From contig NW_017803998.1 of the NCBI RefSeq assembly GCF_001625305.1, positions 1,216,522 to 1,280,521 of the forward strand: a stretch of DNA of 64,000 nt, read 5' to 3'. Shown one piece after another: positions 1 through 15,000 of this stretch. Numbering within the stretch: the first letter of the stretch is position 1; every line of letters starts with the position of its first letter. This stretch comes from Branchiostoma belcheri (lineage: Eukaryota > Chordata > Leptocardii > Amphioxiformes > Branchiostomatidae). The notes beneath the pieces are model-generated. The model made no database searches and was not told the origin of the DNA. It saw only the letters and a list, made by a program, of their open reading frames with translations. The position numbers and the translations under genes are program-made.

Positions 1-3000
1 TGTCCAGGCTGAGCGAGATGACCTCTTGCAGAAACACGAGGAACTGCAGCAGACGTCAGCAGCCTTACAGCAACAGGTGGAAGCTTTGAAGCCTGCTTCT
101 GAAGGGGTAAGGTTTTCCTTTGTACTGTTTGTTTGTTTTGTATATCTAGTAAACCACGTTTAGACTTAACACACCAGTTTTGTACAGTAAGTACAAGCTG
201 TGTTAGACTGGACTGTAAGGTTTGAACCACTCATACCTTGATCTTCTCAATAAGAGTGGTAGGATCTTTAACATGCTTGAGGTGTGGCTTTTCTCAAACA
301 TGGGACCTTCCTAACTGAAGCTAGGTACTAAATTTCACCTGGGTTGAGTGAGAAAATAAAATGTAAAGGGCAAAACATTCATCTGCTAGGGATTTGAACC
401 CAGAACCTTCAGATTCTAAGTCAACCCTAACCATTATCTACTACTCTAACCACAAAACCACCTTTTCTAGTAAAATAGAAAATGGTTTGTAAGTTTTAAA
501 TAATGTCATCACAAGTCAGTGTTTTTCTTTGAAACTTTGTTGTACAGAAGACTGTAGGTGAACTGGAAGAAGAACTGACCACTGTTAAACAGCAGCTTCA
601 GGAACTACAGGAGAAACAACAGCTGGAACAAACACAGCATCAGGTTTGTGCACTCAGATTCAACAGATTGTACACTCAGCAGTTTATCAATCTTTAACCC
701 TAATTGTTGCACCATGGGTTTACGAAGACCAAATTCAGGTTTAGATACAGACTACTTGCCTTATTTGAAAGAATGTTTTTTGACTATGATTTGGTGCTAT
801 TTTCTTCATCATATGTTACAAGGTGATACCATACAATATAACCTTTCTAAAGTTACTGCAGAAAACAGTTACTCAAGCAACTGCATAGATTTTGAAAACT
901 GTCAGACATTTCAGGTAGCATCCATTAATTTTCGTTCGTCACTGGCAGTTCTCAAAATCTATTCAGTTGCTTGAGTAACTGTTTTCTTGAGTATCTCATT
1001 ATCTAGATGTATAACCTTTATCGAACTTTCTATACTGTTACTCAAAGAAAACTCAAAGGCACTCAATGGCACAGTACTTCATGTATAGCCTAGTCAGTGG
1101 GAAAAATTGTGGTCCACATATTAGGATGGCAACCAGTCAAAAGCAGCTACATTTTGTATAATGGCCGGATGGTCCTTTATTACGTAGAGGTGGTCACTGG
1201 TACAGGTTTGACTGAATTGTTGTCATGGCTGTTCCAGGAACAGGTCACCACCCTGACAGAACAGCTGCAGTCTGCCATGATCCAGTCAAGTTCATTGCAG
1301 GAGCAACTGACTGCAAGGGAGGGGGAACTCCAGGAAATGGCACAGCAGCTCAACCAGAAACAACAGGTTAGGAGTTATTTTCAAAATAACATTTTGGATG
1401 TAAACATAAAAACCAAAGAGTTAACTTGAGTTTGGAGACTACATATTTCTTTCATCTTATTAGGAGACTGCCATCAAAAGCTTAATGAAAATTAAGTGAA
1501 AATTAAGAAATGAATCTTTTCATAAGGTTTCCAAAATTGTACACAGTAACTCTATAGTAATTATAGCCGAAAACGTTTCTAAACTTCTTGCAAGACCTAC
1601 ATTTGTACCAACAGAAAATTTAAAAAATCACCATAAGAATAAAAACACTGCAAACTTTCAAGACTTGAAGTATGTCTAACCATTGCCAGACAGGTACAGT
1701 ACAAGTGATACAACAAAAAGTGAGAATTACAGAAATTATACTTGTTGTGTGACCTTTTTCTTGCCCATGTTGTTTTAGGAGGTTAAGTCTTTCTGTGACA
1801 AGTTTGCTTCAAAAGAAACAGAGACAGCAGAACTACAGGTCCAACTGAGAGACAGAGAAGAAAAACTCAGCTCCCTTACTGAGCATGTGCAGTCACTGGA
1901 ACACAAGGTCCAACAGGACATCGAGGTAAACATCAAGTTGTTGACAAAAGAATTATCAAAAGGAAGATATTTTATACCCAGTTTAGCCTTGAAAAGGAAT
2001 GCGCTGAGCTAGACTTTAGAAAATAAATTGTGCATTGTTTCTAGAGATTCAAAGAGAGTAGTTTTGCAAAGTGTACAATGTACATGTACAATACAACATG
2101 GCATGCTCCAACTTAAAATTTGATAAACTTTTCACTCATTTTTGTGCTGCAAACCATTTTATTCCCTTCATGTGTTCTGCCTGTACTTGTTCTGTGTTGT
2201 CTGTATTTTTTTGGTCTGTTTTCCATCTTGTTTTGTTAGTTGACGTTTTGTCCCCGTGCAAAGCCATTCATAGTCCCAAGGCGTGTTTGGAGATTAAAGA
2301 AAAGAAAGTCATTCCGTTCATATCTCCAATTCTGACTGTGCATCACAATTAATAGTTCAACCAATGACAACATGGCAAGTAGCAGTTCGACCAATGAAAG
2401 AGCGGCTACATGTCTGTGAAATTTATTTATGTTTTTATTTTGCATTTCTACAAAATTTAGACGGAGGTAGGTGGGGCTCTAGGATCAATCACTTAGGGAC
2501 CACCAAAAAGTGGCCACAATGTCTTTATGCAGAGGTGGTCACTAGTACTGCTTTGCCATTGGTTGAATTAAACATGTTGCCATGGCAATCCCCACACACT
2601 GCCTGCTGGGATTATGATTGACAGCTCCATTGCACAACTGTCTGTCTGTCCCCCTCTGTGTTCATCAGAGCATTCAAAAGGCCCTGCAACGGACCAATCA
2701 GAAAGCAGCTACCATCACGGCTACCGATGATAACATAGAGGCCGCGATCAAACAAATGGAGGAACAAATTATCGTAGACCTAGAACGGTCGCAGGGCGAA
2801 CTGAGCATAGTTCAGCAGGATTTGAGACAGAAGGCGTCGGTAAGAGTTAGGATACCGGGCTACAATGTACCTTACAGCATGGCAACTCACAAAACACCAT
2901 CGCTTTCAAGTTTATTAATTAACAAAATAATTAAGTGGAAAGAGTTGTAGCTTTTTCTCAATTTACTGTAACAGTCACTTTATGTTTGCAGTAGCAAATG

Positions 3001-6000
3001 GTCGTGAGAAATGAGAAATATGGTCTGAGAAATATGGACATGTTAAGGGAACTATATATGTATTCACAATGGTGAGAAAAGAAAGTTGGTGAATTATTTG
3101 TTCACAGTAATGATAAGTTTGCGGTCACCGCAAAAACCATGGACATAAATGTGCTACAAAAAAAAGCAGGACTTACAGTATGCCAAAGGTTTTCAGTCGT
3201 GCATTCCAGTAAGCAAGATTTTATTTCTCAATCTGCTAACACACATTTGATATTAACAAAAATAGTCATGCAAGCTACCAATGCAACCATACAGTTTACA
3301 CGTTGACATAGAATCTGATACAGAGATGCAAAGTGCAAGATAAAAAAAATGATTATGCTGTATTTTCAGATAACTTATCAGTAAAGGTCACAATTACAGG
3401 TCAAAGGTCGTGAAAAGCCTGATGACCCCCTTGACAGCAAAAGGTCAAAACTCTAACAATAGACAGGTGTTAGGGACAGAATAAATCATTATTAATTCAT
3501 AATTCTCACCATATCATATTGTGTTGAATTAGTCCCCGGTGCCCTTTTTGTTGTCTTTCTGTATATGGTGATTTCGTTGTGATTTTGTTTGACATTTTGA
3601 CCTGTTTTTGGAGGGAGACACATTTTGGAAAAGGACTAGCAAACATGGCTGAAGGAAAGAGAAGGGACCGCAGAGGGCAGTTAGGATCTGCCCTCATTCC
3701 AATAAGAATGGTATAGAATGGTACATTTTTGTACCCACATGTAACATCCGTGTCCATAATATCACCAGGGTCCATAATATCGCCACCTTGTCCTTGAGAA
3801 ATAGTGTGCTTTAAGATATTTTTACTGCAACATACATTTGGTATGCACTCCTGCACACCTCAAATGTACATACCTAGGGTATGCTGCCGTAAAAATATCT
3901 TAAAGCACACTATTTCTCAAGGACAAGGTGGCGATATTATGGACCCTGGTGATATTATGGACACGGATGTTTGTACTTACTGGAGGACAGTCCTATGTTC
4001 TAACACCTCTATGTTCTGATGCACCTATGTTCTAGCCTGCAAATCTCCATTGTCCTTGCTGCTATATGGCTACCTCTATGTTCCGATGCTTCTATGTTCT
4101 AACATACCGGTAGTGTTAGGGTTGTCAGAACATAGGTTGAGTTGACGGAACATAGGGGTATTGTAACATTGGGGTGTACTAACTATTTTATATTCTGCAG
4201 AAAGTACTTTATAATGTCTGGAGCTTGAAATGAAAGTAGCTGTTAGTAACAGCATTTGTTTGTTTATTTGTTTATTATCAGGAGGCAAACATTCTCAAGC
4301 AACAACTGAACCTGAGGGAGGAGACCATACAAGAAATGAGGTACATTTTATTATGATTATCTTACCTCTTATTACATGTATTTTATTACATCATTCAATA
4401 TATCGAGGTTTTGTTTTTAATGTGTCTGTTTGTATGCTTGCTTGTGCTTCTGTTGGTATTTCAACATGCTAGGCATGTTGGGGATGTTGACAGGAAGTTA
4501 GGTCCAAGGTCCTAGAAAAGATTATTTCATTTTCTGTCTTCAATTTCCTCCTATATGCTTGGGAACCAGTAGGAAAATGCCCACTAGACAGAACCAGCAA
4601 GAAATTTACTATAATGTATAAAACATTGTCAAGAAATTCATGATGTACGTTGTATTTACAGAGCGGTCATTGGTCAGAAGGATGCAGAGCTGCAGAAGCA
4701 GAGACATGACCTGTCGGAGGTCCAGAACTCCCTGACCAGTGCACAGAGGGAGATAGAGGTTCTCAGAGAGGGGCAGACTTCAGAAGGTAAGGATGCAAAC
4801 TAAAAAGGATCTTGAACCAGTTAAGCTCGCTGAAGTGAGTGAGTGAGTGTGAGTGAAGCGAATACTCTAACTTCCAATGATCCAGACAGAGAAGACAGAC
4901 AGTATGACTGTACAGTATTTGCTGGTTCATTGTACCAGGAAAATTCCCCTTGCTTTTTTTTTAATAATTACACTTAACAGTGGCTTATTTGGTTGACCTT
5001 AAAAAAAAAACATTACACTGCTAGGAATTAATATACAAAAATGTAATAATTTTTTTTCTTTGAGATGCAATATGGTATGATATCAAAATATATGACTCTG
5101 CAAGTACATGCCAAAAATCATGAATATCTGTTGTTCCTTTCTTGACTTAGCTGCTTTGAAACAGTTTGCCAGAAAGCAGTGCTAGAGGGAGCAAACCATA
5201 TTAGTTTTAGAAACGTCCATGTGGATTTTTGAGAATTTCTTAGAGAAGTCAGAAACCAAGTCTTCAATGCAGAACTTACATACATTTGAAGATGATGACC
5301 TAACCTTTGACCTTTCACCTCTGACAGGTCAGAAGATGGAGGCTCAGTTGACCTCTCTGCTGACCCAGCTGCGTGAGCGTGACCAGGAGGTGTCACGCCT
5401 GCAGGAGGAGGTTCTACAGAAGGGTAACGACAACATCTCACTCCAGGCACAGTACAGCGATATCAGTCTGCAACTGGAGGCCAGCAGCACTACTCTCAAT
5501 GAGGTATGTCAACTTCTTTTCTACATACATTCTTACCTATAAGACCTTCAAGAAATAGCCATGCCTTCAAGTACCAGAGTTGTCAACCAAGGATTGAGGT
5601 GTTCAAGAATTCATTCTTTCCTAGAACTATCGCAGAGTGGAACTCACTGTCACCAAGTACAGTAGGGGCATTGTCAATATATAGCTTTAAACAATGTCTA
5701 GAGTTAGAAGTTCAAGGGTTAGGTGTAACAAGCCGATTGGTGTAATATAGCCAGCTGCCGCTGCGCCGCGTGCCCGCGAAGCTGGTGTGTTACGCCGAAA
5801 GGCAGTTATACCGGCTATACAGATACAGATACTGTACAGAATAGGGGTGGATACCTGTATAGAAAATTCAGGTCCAGGTCCGGATCAGGTTCAGAGGATC
5901 AGGTCCAGAGGATCAGGTTCAGGTTCGGACCTAAACCTGGACATGATTATTGTACAGTAGTACTACATGTATATAATATCATTATATATATACTGTCATA

Positions 6001-9000
6001 TAGAATGCCGATGATACTTCAAAATTTGGAGCCAAAATTTCTGAGTATATGGAAACATGCCTTGACGATATCCACTTTATCGCTTGGACTAACCTCATGG
6101 TCTGCAACCTTTTTTTTGTCTTGGAAGCTGAACACATTTACAGAAAGAGAGAAACATGGATTTAGGTTCATCTAGTCTGATTCAGGGTTATTTTCTTTAC
6201 CTGCCATGGCCAGATTACCTAAAAATGTATGTACAATCTACGGAAATGTACATCAGGTCCAATGACTAAGGTTTGCCTCATATCTACAATGTATTATGTA
6301 CATTTTAGGCAAAGAAGACTCTTGCACAGAGAAATGACATCATAGAAGAGAAGGACTCCAAAATGGCGAACCTTGAGTCCCAGATCTCCCAGCTGACCTC
6401 CACGCTGGAAGTGCGAACCACGGAAAGCGAGATGCTGCTGGCTAAGCTGACGGAGCACGAGGAACGGGGAAGGGCGCTGGAGGTTCAGACCAATGAACTG
6501 AGGTTTGTTATCTCAAATGTGGCAATATGTGTGGGGTCGTGTGGCGTAGCGGCAGAGTGCACGACTCGGAACCTAGAGGTCCCGGGTTTGAGTCCTGACA
6601 TGCCACCGATCTTGTGCCCTTGGGAAAGGCATTTTACACCACTTTCCTCACTTCGCTCAGGTGAAAATGAGTATTGTATTGTCCCCTTTGTTGGTGGCGG
6701 CATTAATATAAGTTTGAAAAACTTGAGTATGCCGTCACCACTTCTTGTGATTACATGTTGGAAATTTTTTTTTTTTTAAATGTGGCAATACGTATTAATT
6801 TCTGCCATCTTGGATTTTTTTTAAAATTGCAAATTGGAATATCAACATGAAAAGGAAGTATGTGAGAAAGATCAGAGAGTGAAATGCAGTGACCGTCTGA
6901 TTTATTGATAAGTTTTACTCTTGTCCTCTTCTACTTTTAAAATGTTTGAAAATGATACCGTGTGACTATTGTATGAAATTAAGATACACATTTTACAATG
7001 TACCACAATTGTATCAAGCTATTAGATAACATTGATTCTCTTAAAAGATGCTTTAAGCAGTTTAAGTTGAAACTTAAAGCAGTTAACCATAGAAATTTCT
7101 GAATGGAATTTTTCATATGAAGGACATAACCAGCAAGGACGAAGTACTATCAGGCAACTGTTCAAATGTACATTGTAAGTATACTACATACTACAAGTTT
7201 TAAAAGTGTATCTAATTGTATTGTTCTTGATATAGGACGCAAGTTGCTTCAAAAGATGAGGAAATGGAAGACCGGACGGCCAAGTTGAAGCGGCTACAGA
7301 TTCAGCTGGAAGAGGAAGGTGAACAAGTCTCCACTCTTCACACACTCATCAACAAGCTCAAGACTCAACTCGCCAGCAAAGACGAAGAGATCAAAGAAAA
7401 GACCGCCTCCGTGGAAAACCTTCATGAGAAGGTCGCCAGAGAGGAACAGAGGGTCTTCGACATGTCCTCCGACTTTGCACACATGCAGGAGCTCATGGCC
7501 GAGAAGGACAACCACGTCATATCACTTCAGAACCAGGTGGAAAAACTCACCAGCGAGCTGAGAAGCAAGGAGGTGTTTGGAGAAGAAAAATGCCAAGAGG
7601 TTGAAGAACTCGGGAAAGAAGTAACCACGCTCCAGAGCTTCATCGAGGGTCTTAAAAATGAGAACCAAACCCTACAAGAGCTGAAGTCAAACGTGGTAGA
7701 ACTAGAAACACAGGTCAGCAAGTGGAAGATGGAGACCAAAACTTTACAAGGAGAACTTGAAACGAAAGAGCAGAGCTTCCAAGAAAAGGTGACAACAGAG
7801 GAAGGGCTAGAAAAGAAAGTAACCTCGCTGCAGGAAGAAATAGATGCCCTCAAGACAGAACTGCGTGCAAGAGACGAAACTGTTCAAGAAAGGAATTCCA
7901 TGATTACCGACCTGTCAAATGAAGTGGCTAAACTGCAGCAGCAAATGGAGTCTTTGAATACGGAAATACAAGCAAGAGACCAGAGCATGGAAGAAAAGGG
8001 ATCCGCAATACAAGACATGGAAAGTCATGTCAACAACTTGAGTGGACAGATAGAGTCCTTGAAGGAGGAACTGAAAGACAGAGAACAAAGGATTCAAGAA
8101 AAGACTTCGATCTCTGAGGAGCTAGAAGTTAGAGTTGGATCACTGCAGAAGGAGTTAGAGTCACAAAGCACCGAGATGCAGAATTGGGAGCAAAACGTCA
8201 AAGAAAAAGAAGCTGCTGTTGTAGAGATGCAACATCAGCTGCAGGAAAAGACTGGATTGCTAGAGGAAGCTCAAGCACAGTTGCAGAACATGGCTGCAGA
8301 ATTGCAGCAGCGGACCGGTGCAATGGAGGAGTCACATCAACAAGTGCAAAATGTGACTGTTGAGCTGCAACAAGAAAGAACTGCAGTACAAGAATTGCAG
8401 CAACAGATGCAGAACATCACTTCTGAGCTGCAGCAAGAAAGATCCGCTGCACAAGAATGGCAGCAACAAGTACAAAACATCACTGTCGAGCTGCAGCAAG
8501 AAAGAACAGTTGCAGAGGAATTGCGACAAGAAGTGCAGAACTTCACCGGCAAATTGGAGCAACAGACCTTCGAGTCACAAGCATTGCAGCAGCAACTGCA
8601 AAACGCGACTGCAGAATTGCAGCAGCAGCAAGCTGCATCTGCAGAATTGCACCAACAAATGCAGAACTTAACAGCAGAATTGCAGCATCGCGAGTCCACA
8701 CTCAAAGACAGAGACACAGAACTACAAGACAAGCAGTCAACTCTCAAAGAACTGCAAACCAGACTACAGAAACTTGAAACAGAACTACAAGAAAGAGAAA
8801 CCACCTTACAAGAGAAAGACTCAAGCCTTGCAAGACTACAAGAGGAATCAAACATTCTTAAAGAGGGACTGCAAACCCAGCTACAGAGCTTAAGCTCAGA
8901 GTTACAAGAACGTGAAAACACTCTAAGAGAAAAGGACTCCAACCTTCTGAAGGTGCAAGAAGAGCTAAGTATGCTCAAAGAAGGGATAGCTTCAAACGAG

Positions 9001-12000
9001 ATCCTGGAAGCCCAACTAAATAGAACACACGCAGAGTTGAACGAAAGGATGCAAGCACTTAGCGACAAGGAAAGGGCTGTACAAGAACTTACAGCTCGAG
9101 TTAACACACTGGATGAAGAATTAGAACTGAAGTCAAAGCTTGTACAGGAAACAGAATCCTTGTTGCAAAGTTCTAAGGAAGAGATCAGCCATGTCAGCAC
9201 TCTGCTAGCTGAAAGAGAAAGAGATAGTCAGGAAAAAGAGAAGTTGTTGCAAGAACTGGGTGAAAAAGTTGACAACCTTGGAAAAGAGCTGGCAACAAAG
9301 GAGAATATTGTAGAAGAGAAAGAAAATCTGGTACAAGACTTGCAGGTGAAACTGGACAAGCTGTCCTCAGAGTTGTCAGCAAAACTTCAAGTCATTGAAG
9401 AAAAGGAAGCTATGGTTGAAGAGTTGAATAGTCAGGTGAGTACGCTTGGTGCAGACTTAGCCAGCAAGGATCAAGTTATAGAAGAGAAGGATTCACTAGC
9501 ACAACAACTGTCTTCCCAACTGAGCACTGTTTCATCTGAAATCTCAACGATGAAACAATCTGTTGAAGAAAAAGAGATGCTGGCACAAGAGTTGAACTCT
9601 CAGTTGAACCATCTTGCATCAGAACTGTCCGTGCGAAACCAGGAGGTTGAAGAAAAGGAAAGTCTTCTTCAACAGATGACGGCACAGGTTAGTCAGGTGA
9701 CAGCCCAGCTTTCATCACGTGACCAGGAAACTGGTACGTTGGTCCAAGAGTTGCACTCGCAAGTCAACGCATTGACTTCTGAGCTTTCCGTGAAAACCAG
9801 AGAACTGGAAGAAAAGTCTGCCGTGTTCGATGAGTTCAAGGTTAAGATGGATGCCGTCACTAGCGAGTTAAACGGCAAAGATGCGAAGCTTGTTGAGTTG
9901 TCGGCACACTTGGAGCACAAGAATGTGGAGTTGGGAGCTCTTCAGATGAACGCGGGCGAACTTCAAAGCCAACTCTACGTTGCCACTCAAGAACTGAACG
10001 AGAGGAACACAGAAGTTTCACACATGAAGACTGTTTTGGAGCAAAAGGAAGTTGAGCTTGGGAGTGCGTTACAGAATCTTGAGAGGACAAAGGAAGACTT
10101 CCAGAACACAAGACAGGGATATGGTGAACAGGAGAATCAAGTGACAATGTTGAGGGAAGAGCTAGAGAAGAAGCAACAATTCTTGACAGATATGGAAGAG
10201 AGGTGTCACAGTCTTGAAAAGGAACTGAACACCTCTAAAGAAGAGATGGTAAAAGCACAAGAGGAACACGGGAAAGTGCAAGAAAGAGCCGGAAAGCTGG
10301 AAGAGAAGCTAAAGTTACGAATCCAGCAGCTAAAAGCATTGAACGAGAAATACAAAGAAAGTCAGAACAGCGTAGAAGAGAAAGAACAGGCCATTGCTGA
10401 GCAGGCAAGTGAGCTAGAGGCAGCAACTGAGCATGTGCAGAAGCTGACCAATCAGATCAAAGAGCTGAGTGGAGCAGCAGAGCAAGTGGGAGTGTTGACC
10501 AATCAGATTGCAGAGCAGAATGTAACCATGGAAACCATGAGGCAGCATCTTCAGGCACTGCAGCAAGAGAAAGAAACTGTTGCTAGCATGGATGCCAGCT
10601 TCTCTGAAGTTAAATCCAAGATGGCTGAAGACCTAGAACAGTGGAAAGCACAGTACAACAATGCTGAAGAACAGAGAAGGATACTCACAGTACAACTGGA
10701 AGAAAGGGCTGAGCAACTGAACACAAGTAAATTTGTTCAAGAAAATCTCTCGGCACAACTTGAAGAAAGCCAGGTGGCACGTGAGAAAGAAGCCAAGGAG
10801 TGTGAAAATCTGAGGATTTCCATTGAGAGACTTACTCAAGAATATCAGAATGCACAACAACAGTTGATGCAGGCTGCAAATGACATCCAAACTCTTCAGT
10901 CTGAAAAGGAGAAAATGATGGAAGGTCTTGAAAAGGTTAACACAGAGAAGACGACAGCATTGGAAGAGGTTCAAAATCTTCAGAGCTCTGTGGAAAGCCT
11001 GGTAGGGGAAAAGCAGAAGCTAGCAGAAGATTTGACAACGTACAGTCAAGAGTTAGAGTCCACACAAAATGAAAGAAGTGCACTCCAAACCCAGTTGGAA
11101 AACTTGAGAACAGAGAGGTCGGAAAACTGGTCCCAGGAAATGGTGAGCATCCAAGAGGAATTGAGACATGCCCGCGATTTCTTGGAGGCAGCTCAATCCG
11201 AGAGACATTCGCTTGCTGAACAGTTAGAGACCATCGCTGCGGAGAAGAATGCACTCGATAAGGAGATCGCAGAGACAAGACAGTCTAACAGCATCTTGGA
11301 AGAGCAGCTCAACAATACTGCACACAGTCTAAAGGGGGTAACAGAAGACAGAGACAGATTGGTACAAGAGCTAGAGTCAGTAAAGTCAGAGAGAACACAA
11401 CTAGAAACAAGTTTTACAGAAACACAAGAGGAAGTGCACAGCCTGAGGTTGGAAAGAGAACAGATTGTAGTCAAGCTTGAGACAGCAGAAACACAAATGA
11501 GCAGCCAGACTCAGTCAGGAGAAGAACTTGCTAAACTAAAGAAGGAGAAAGAAGACGCCTTGAAAAAGGTCATGGTGGCCAAAGGAAAGCTGATCGAGCT
11601 CAAGAAGAAATGCGAAGGATTGCAGCAAGAAAAGAAGAGGATACAGGACGAGAGAAGTGAACTGGAAGGGAGCACTAAGGAACTGATGGAAGAAAAGAAT
11701 GAGCTTGAGAGAACGATGACTCAAGAAAGGGAACAACTGACAATCCTCCAGCAAAAGGTAGTGAATGTAGAAGAAAGCAACGTTGAGCTTCAGAAATTGA
11801 ATGTCACGCTAGAACAGCAATTGAAAGAGGCATCCAGATTTGAACAGGACAGTATAGCTATAGGAGAACAACTGGCTACTATGCAAGATGAATTCAAGGG
11901 CTTACAGGTTCAGTACAACGTTGCAATACAAGAGAAATCTGCTGTGGAAGAAAAACTAAAAATGGTTCATGAGGAAAGAACCTTTGAAGTTCACGATCAA

Positions 12001-15000
12001 AATTCAGTCCTGGAAGATAAGATACAAGCACTGCAGATGGAAGTTGAAACTGCTAGGGAGCAGCTTACAGTTGTCCGAATGGAAAAGTCCGAATTGGAGA
12101 CTAGGTTCAGTCTGCTCAGTGAAGACAAACAGCAGATTGAGACTAAGTTGTCACAGTCGACAGAAGACAGGATGTCTTATGAGAGGAAACTTGGACTCCT
12201 CCAAGAACAGAACAACACTTTACAGAAAAGCTTAGAGAAGCAGCAAGAAGAGAAGAACAAGGTGGAACGTACGTTGTTGCAAGTAGAAGAAGAGAGGAAC
12301 AGCTTACAGCAGAGTTTGACCATTCTGGAGCAGGATCGCGCTACTCTTGAAAGGAACCTGTCGCAGCTACAGTCCGACAGGGTTGAGAAAAGCCAAATGG
12401 ACGAGCTACGACACACGATGGAATCACAGCTCACGACTTTACGCCAGGAACGAGAAAATCTGGCGCTACAGCTGAAAGACCTGGAGATGACAAAATGGCA
12501 GCTGCAGGACAATCGTGAAAAGCTGGAGAACGAGAAGGAAGAACTGGCCAAAGAGATGGAGCAGCTGACACAGAACAATGAGGGCCTCTTGCAGAAAGTT
12601 GAAGAACTGCAGGCTGAGAATCAGGATCTTGTTGGCAACATAGAAAAACTGAACAATGACATCAAGAAACTGAATGATCAGACCAAGAAACTTCTGCATG
12701 ATACCCAGCAACAAGACGAGGAAAACTTAAAATTAGGAAGAGAAAAGGAGTCCCTTTCAGTAGAAAACGAAGAACTAAAGACAAGAATGGAAGAGTTGGT
12801 GACAGAAAAGGATGATTTTGAAGAACAGCTGGATACACTTAAATCCCAGGTAGAGGATCTGAAAGAAGAGAAGACTTCAGCTGAAGAAGACAGTGGAAAG
12901 TTGAAGAAGGACATGCAAAATCTTGCAGCAGAAAGAGAAAGTCTGCAAAGCCGTTTGGAAACCCTTCAGATGCAACTTGAAGAACTACAGAAGGCAAAAG
13001 AAACATCAGACTTGGAAGGTGGCAAGCTAAAGAAGGAGTTGGAGAACCTTGAGATGGAAAAAGACGGTCTTGATAGTGAACTTGAATCCCTACAGCTGGA
13101 CTTCGACGAGCTTAAGAAGTCCAAGGACACTTCCGACCGAGAGAACAGCATACTCAGGAACGAGGTAGAGAATGCATCGTGGGACAAAGGGGAGTTGGAG
13201 AACCAGGTAGAAGACCTGAAAGACCAGCTGTTAGAACTCCAGCGGGCGAAACAGACCTCAGAATCAGAAAACAACAACTTGAAGACGGAGATCGAAAGCC
13301 TTGTACAAGATAAGGAAAGGCTAGACACCATGTGTAAGAGTCTTGTTGCAGAGTTGGAAGGGAAGGTGGATTCGGATGCGCTCAGTAGCTTGGAGAAGGA
13401 CAGGGAAGAGCTAGAACTGGTCTTGGATAAACTGAGAACAGAGCGAGCGACTCTTTCACAAGAAAAGGATGCGGCAATAGCAGAGAGCACCAGACTTCAG
13501 CTAGAAGTAGAATCCTTGCAGACGAGTGTTGAAACGTTGCAAGCTAGTGTGAAGAAACAAAAGGAAGAACTAGATGACATGAAACTGAGGGACAGAGATC
13601 TAGGTGAGGAGAGAGAGTACCTACATTCCAGTATTGCAAAATTCACTGAAGAAAAAGAGATCCTGGTAGAAAGGGTTCACAAACTGCAGACTGTGAATGA
13701 GCAGCTTGCGAATAAGGTGACAAGGTTAGCAGAGCTGGAGGAGTTGAATCTGAGGCTGACGAAACAAGAGGATAGCCTCGTTGCAGAGAATGACAGGTTA
13801 AAGCAGATGTGTGATGACTTAAACGGTGATGTTCACAGCTTGGCAAACGAGAAAGACTTCCTAGCAAACCAGTTGGAAAAAGCACAACAGGAGCTCGACG
13901 GATTGAGGGAGGAAACAAATTCTGCAAAAGAAAATGTCATAAAGGAAAAGAGTGAGTGGGAAACCCGGCAAGTGGAGGTAAAGAGAGAGTTTGAGATGCT
14001 CAGACAGTCGCACGATAATGGCAACGCCAGACACGAATCAACGAAACAAGAGCTAGCTTTACTCCAGGACCAGTACTTCCAGCTGCAACAAGAGGTAGAC
14101 CAGATGCAAGCCGAATGTGACGCTGCGAATCAAGAGCTAGAGTCAGTCAAGGAACAGTATGTCGCTGCAGTCAGAGACCTTCAAACAGAAAAACTAGAAG
14201 TTGCTGCATTCCAACAGAAATACGAAGATTCCGTAAATAGCAAAGAAACAGCTGACAAAGAAGTTGAGTCCATCAGGCAACAGTATGAAGACTTGGAAAG
14301 GAATCTTAACGCAGTCAGAATGCAACTTCAAGAAAAGGAAGCTGAATTGTCAAGATTCCAGGCAGAGAAAGTCACGTTTGAGGAACAGGTTAAGACACGA
14401 GAAGAAGAGGTCAAGTCTTTGTGGTCAAAGATGGGAGAATTGGAGGACAGGAATGAGCAGCTAGCTTCACTCAAGATGGAGTATGAAGAAATTGTCAGAG
14501 AGAGGAAAGAACTTCTAAAACAGACAAGAGATCTAGAGGTTAGTTGTAACACACACCATGTAGACACTAGAATTATTACAGTTTTAACAGATGTTTATGA
14601 TGATTATATGTCCTAGCTTTCTGTGTGTGTGTACTACTTGAAAGTTTGAAACATGAGACCTCAAATGATTAGATTTTGGGCTCCCTAGTGACTTGTTATG
14701 GTACTGCAGTGGAAATTTCGGTCTTGATATTTCATGATCTGGACATGCTAGGGCCACAATTTTTGGACGGTAGATAGCTCTTGTGCTCAGCAACAAGTAA
14801 ATATATATATATAAGTTTATAATATAATATATCTAGCATCTTGTTGTTGAATTTTGTTGCACTGTTTTGTTTTCAGGCTGAAGCTACGAAGAGTGCGGAA
14901 ACAACTTCCAGCATGCAGCAGTTACAGACCACCCTGGAGCAGGCGTTAGAGGGGGTCCATCAGAGGGACATGAGGTGTCAGGAACTGTCCATTCAGGTAG

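Noticed and set aside
6540-6602. tRNA gene
   Set aside because: A and B boxes are present, but the acceptor stem does not close and the segment continues into a SINE body shared with 32700-33087.
8337-9200. 287-residue minus frame rich in Cys and Ser inside the large coiled-coil exon
   Set aside because: Antisense shadow of Gln/Glu/Leu-rich coding sequence; CAG and GAA codons read as CTG and TTC on the other strand.
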